Assembly: GCA_021847625.1 (NCBI GenBank)
Contig: JAJZQK010000069.1
Span: 1-10,100 of the forward strand
Length of the DNA stretch: 10,100 bases
Direction of reading: 5' to 3'
Source of the DNA: Chloroflexota bacterium
GTDB taxonomy: Bacteria > Chloroflexota > FW602-bin22 > JAMCYS01
In this document: positions 7,458 through 10,100 of the stretch, one piece after another
How the letters are laid out: every line of letters begins with the position of its first letter
How positions within the stretch are numbered: the first letter of the stretch is position 1
Program-made: the position numbers and the translations under genes
The notes under the pieces: generated by a model
Told to the model about the DNA's origin: nothing
Databases searched by the model: none
Seen by the model: only the letters and a program-made list of their open reading frames with translations

Positions 7458-7518
7458 GCGAGGGGCGGGCGGTCCTGGTTGGTTAAGGAGGCCGAGCATG
7501 GCAGGGGCGGCGACCGAA
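7458..7518. other. Convergent gap between rarA and trkH, with an isolated ribosome-binding-site-like motif
   Basis: The 61-nt gap between two genes that face each other holds no convincing hairpin with a T-run on either strand, so neither transcript has an obvious intrinsic terminator here. On the plus strand a near-perfect Shine-Dalgarno AAGGAGG (7485-7491) precedes an ATG (7498-7500) by 6 nt. That ATG opens a 145-codon frame (to 7935) lying almost wholly antisense to trkH. Its residues are rich in Arg, Gln, His, Glu and Asp, as expected from reading a membrane-protein gene backwards, so it is not called as a gene. Confidence 0.5.
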
Positions 7519-8967
7519 CTACCGGGTAGTCCAGAAGGCCGGTCGCAGCAGCACGAACAGCGTCCAAATCTCCAGACGCCCGGCCAGCATGCAGAAGATC
7601 AGCACCACCTTGACCGGGTCGGGCAGCGGCCCGTAGTGCGTCGCCGGTCCCACGATCCCCAGGCCGGGACCGATATTGCCGACGGTCGCGACCGCCGCCG
7701 AGAAGGCCGAGGTCATGTCGATCCCGAAGCTCGTGATGAACAGGGTCGCCGCTGCCAGCAGGAAAATATAGAGGATCGAGAAGCCGACCGTCTCCGAGAC
7801 CACTTTGTCGGAAATCGGCCTCCCTTTCAGCTTGAGGGGCAGCACCGCCCTGGGGTGAAACATCGTGTAGATCTCCCGATGGGCGAACTTGACGAGCACC
7901 CAGATGCGAATCACCTTCATGCCACCCCCGGTTGAGCCCGCGCAGGCGCCCAAGATCATCAGACCGATGAGCACGGTTCGTGACAGCGGCGGCCAGAGGT
8001 CGAAATTGGTCGTCGCGAAGCCCGTTGTCGTCTGGATGGAGACGACCTGGAACAGGGCTAGCCGCAGGTTCTCCCCCAAAGAGGTGTCGGAGTTAAGGGT
8101 CAGGTCGAACAGGACCAAGCCCGTCGCCGCGCCGATGATCGCCAGGTAGACCTGGACCTCCCGGTCGGCGATGAGCCGTGTCGTCTGCCGGCGCCAGAGG
8201 AAGTAGTAGAGGGCGAAGTTGACGCCGGCCGCGGCCATGAAGAACGTGATGATGTACTCAACCGAGGGGCTGTTGTAGGCTCCCACGCTGGTGTTGCGGG
8301 GAGAGTAGCCCCCGGTCGCCATCGTCGAGAACGTGTGGGTCACCGAGTCGAAGAGGGAGAGACCGGCCGCCGTCAGCAGCGCGACCTCCGCGGCAGACAA
8401 GACCACGTAGATGAGCCAGAGGGCCTTTGCCGTCTGCCGGATCCGGGGGGTGAGGCGCTCTGTCGGCGGCCCGGGCGCCTCGTCCTCGAACATCCGCGCC
8501 GCCCCGACCCCGAGCATAGGCAGGATGGCGACGAAGAGGACGATGATCCCCATGCCCCCGAGCCACTGAATGAAGCTGCGCCAGAGCAAGACGCCGTGCG
8601 GCTCGCCTTCGATATAGGGAAGAACGGACGCTCCAGTGGTGGTGAACCCGGACATCGCCTCGAAATAGGCGTCGACGTAACTCGTGAAGGTCCCCGCGAA
8701 CATGAAGGGCAGGGCGGCGAAAGCCGAGGCGGTGGCCCAACCGAGTGTTACAATCGCGAACGACTCGCGACGGGTGATGGAGCTCACCTTGCGCCGGAGC
8801 GGCCACCAGAAGGCGATGCCTACCACGACTGTGACCAGCATCGCCTGGGCGAACGCCACCGTGTCTCCTTCGGCGTAGTAGAGGCTAACCCCGAGGGGGA
8901 CCACCATTGCGGCGCCTATGAATGTCGTCAACAGGCCGAGAAAGTAGAGGACTACGCCCGGTCTCAT
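7519..8967 (-). CDS. trkH: Trk-type potassium uptake protein, membrane subunit TrkH
   Basis: This 482-residue integral membrane protein is the K+-translocating subunit of the Trk system and is of normal length. It is very hydrophobic, with about ten membrane or pore segments, the first near residues 5-31, 39-56 and 70-92. The four pore-loop filter segments are visible: TTTGAS at 109-114, FSTMATGGYS at 213-222, QTTTGFATT at 312-320 and TVGNIGPG at 428-435, giving the four-fold repeat typical of the TrkH/KtrB superfamily. WLGGMGIIVL (135-144), CAGSTGGGMKVIR (342-354) and LAGRLEIWTL (461-470) are further hallmarks. The start ATG lies 2 nt after the trkA stop, with only a loose G-rich ribosome site (GGAAAGG about 14 nt upstream), so it is probably translated by coupling to trkA. 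Its 3' end faces rarA, 61 nt away. A Na+-dependent KtrB is an alternative name, but the double-RCK partner favours TrkH. Confidence 0.95.
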   Translation of the reverse strand: MRPGVVLYFLGLLTTFIGAAMVVPLGVSLYYAEGDTVAFAQAMLVTVVVGIAFWWPLRRKVSSITRRESFAIVTLGWATASAFAALPFMFAGTFTSYVDAYFEAMSGFTTTGASVLPYIEGEPHGVLLWRSFIQWLGGMGIIVLFVAILPMLGVGAARMFEDEAPGPPTERLTPRIRQTAKALWLIYVVLSAAEVALLTAAGLSLFDSVTHTFSTMATGGYSPRNTSVGAYNSPSVEYIITFFMAAAGVNFALYYFLWRRQTTRLIADREVQVYLAIIGAATGLVLFDLTLNSDTSLGENLRLALFQVVSIQTTTGFATTNFDLWPPLSRTVLIGLMILGACAGSTGGGMKVIRIWVLVKFAHREIYTMFHPRAVLPLKLKGRPISDKVVSETVGFSILYIFLLAAATLFITSFGIDMTSAFSAAVATVGNIGPGLGIVGPATHYGPLPDPVKVVLIFCMLAGRLEIWTLFVLLRPAFWTTR

Positions 8968-8969
8968 AC

Positions 8970-10100
8970 CTACTCGAAGTGCCTTTCCACCGCCGGGATG
9001 GCTTGGGGCGTGCAGATGACGACGACCCTGTCGCCCTCTTCGATGGTCGTGTTGCCGTCCGGAATGAGCACCCGGTTGTTGCGAACCACGGCGCCGATGA
9101 GGACATCCTTCGGCAGGTCCGCATCGCGCAGGCGCCGACCCAGGTGCTTATAAGTTTCGCCGACGAGCAGTTCGATGGCCTCGGCCCCGTCCCCTTCCAG
9201 GCGGGCGACGGAGATGATCTGACCGCGGCGCACGAAACGCAGGATGGCGTTGGCCGTCAGCGTCAGGGGGTTGACGGCCGTGTCGATGCCGACCTCTTCG
9301 ACGAGCGAGACGTATTCTGGCTTGTTCACGATCACGACGGTCCGTTTTGCCCCCATCTTCTTGGCTAGGAGGCCCGCGAGCACGTTTAGTTCGTCCCGGC
9401 CGGTAGCGCTGACGAAGCCATCGGCCTCGCCTACGCCCTCCTCGCGAAGGAATGCCGAGTCAGTCCCTTCCCCGTGAATGACGAGGACACGGTCGAGTTC
9501 GCTTGCCAACTGCCGCGACCGCTCGATGCTCTTTTCGATGATCTTGACTCGGATGCCGATGCTGTCCAGGAGCTTGGCTGTTCGCATACCAATGCGTCCC
9601 CCGCCGAAGATGATGGCGTTGCGCATGACGGACTCGGAGGCTCCGAACATCCCCATCAAGGGGCTCATGGACTCGCGAGCGGCGATGAGGTGGACGTGGT
9701 CGCCTGGCTCGATGGCGTCGTGCCCGTGAGGAATGATCATCTGGCCCTGGCGTACTATCGCCGCGACCACACAAGGGCGAGGGAAAGAGATATCCTGCAG
9801 CCAACGTCCTCCGGCCAGCGGTCGGTCGACTCGCAGCTCCGCCATCTCGATCCGACCCTCGCCGAACTCCTCGACCGCTACCGCGCAAGTCCTGCGCATC
9901 ACGCGGGCAATCTCCTCGGCGACGACCTGCTCGGGGGTGATGGTGAAGTCGATGACCATGCTCTTTGTACGCACCACCACCTTCTGTTTGCGACCGCTGC
10001 CGATCGTCAGCGGGGCGCGGACATGGGCCTCTCTGATGCGGGCCACCGTGCGGTGTGCGCCCATCTCCTTTGCCATATAGCAGGCGACCATGTTGACTTC
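8970..10100 (-). CDS. trkA: Trk system potassium uptake regulatory protein TrkA, 5' partial
   Basis: This cytoplasmic subunit gates TrkH in response to NAD(H)/ATP. The gene runs off the right edge: the frame stays open through 10100 (reading E-V-N before the Met at 10091), and the visible part starts at the position of NMVAC near residue 76 of typical TrkA, so roughly 75 residues with the first GxGxxG are missing. The Met at 10091 is therefore not the true start. Numbering from that Met, the end of the first Rossmann unit (1-22) is followed by a basic linker (23-47), a first TrkA_C domain (about 52-138), a second Rossmann domain with IFGGGRIG (161-168), Glu186 after strand 2, GEGTDSAFLREEGV (207-220) and ATGRDELN (229-236), then a second TrkA_C domain (about 290-373). 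This double RCK layout is that of TrkA, not KtrA. The stop lies 2 nt before trkH, so they form an operon whose promoter is outside the window. Confidence 0.94.
   Translation of the reverse strand, partial: EVNMVACYMAKEMGAHRTVARIREAHVRAPLTIGSGRKQKVVVRTKSMVIDFTITPEQVVAEEIARVMRRTCAVAVEEFGEGRIEMAELRVDRPLAGGRWLQDISFPRPCVVAAIVRQGQMIIPHGHDAIEPGDHVHLIAARESMSPLMGMFGASESVMRNAIIFGGGRIGMRTAKLLDSIGIRVKIIEKSIERSRQLASELDRVLVIHGEGTDSAFLREEGVGEADGFVSATGRDELNVLAGLLAKKMGAKRTVVIVNKPEYVSLVEEVGIDTAVNPLTLTANAILRFVRRGQIISVARLEGDGAEAIELLVGETYKHLGRRLRDADLPKDVLIGAVVRNNRVLIPDGNTTIEEGDRVVVICTPQAIPAVERHFE

Noticed and set aside
7518..7530. Palindrome actaccgggtagt over the trkH stop codon.
   Set aside because: The centre is too short for a stable hairpin and no T-run follows on either strand, so it does not qualify as a terminator.
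8335..9153. A 272-codon plus-strand frame spanning the trkH-trkA junction.
   Set aside because: Antisense to both genes, highly charged and low in motif content, as expected from reading membrane-protein codons in reverse.

Overview
The window is an ordinary chromosomal stretch of a GC-rich bacterium (roughly 60-65% GC by eye), most likely a member of the Chloroflexota. That assignment is an inference from the style of the proteins: a sigma-54 factor with a four-cysteine insert, a receiver-GGDEF protein of the GGDDF subfamily, and a RarA ATPase with a long C-terminal extension. No rRNA, mobile element or CRISPR is available to confirm it. Gene density is high, and I see no insertion sequence, prophage, CRISPR array, tRNA or toxin-antitoxin pair.

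Layout. (1) Positions 1-2314, plus strand: the 3' part of a response regulator with a GGDEF domain (its N-terminus lies left of the window), then 16 nt later a complete rpoN. (2) Positions 2315-2544: intergenic DNA with a 14-bp tandem repeat, a strong intrinsic terminator (2355-2394), a good housekeeping promoter (2424-2452) and a leader hairpin (2482-2506). (3) Positions 2545-7457, plus strand: a tight cluster argG - argH - rarA, with a 19-nt gap and then a 17-bp overlap. (4) Positions 7458-7518: a 61-nt convergent gap with no clear terminator. (5) Positions 7519-10100, minus strand: trkA (5' end cut by the right window edge) and trkH, 2 nt apart, encoding a potassium-uptake system.

How the genes work together. 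ArgG and ArgH catalyse the last two steps of arginine synthesis (citrulline to argininosuccinate to arginine) and share one promoter. RarA, a replication-fork maintenance ATPase, appears to be co-transcribed and translationally coupled to argH. TrkH is the K+-translocating membrane subunit, and TrkA is its cytoplasmic nucleotide-binding regulator. The receiver-GGDEF protein and sigma-54 form a possible signalling and transcription pair, but no sigma-54 activator gene is present here.

The most unusual items are the RarA protein with an apparent class I methyltransferase-like domain fused to its C-terminus, the possible zinc-binding insert in RpoN, and the GGDEF domain with changed substrate-site residues. 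I do not see convincing evidence for a wholly new multi-gene system.
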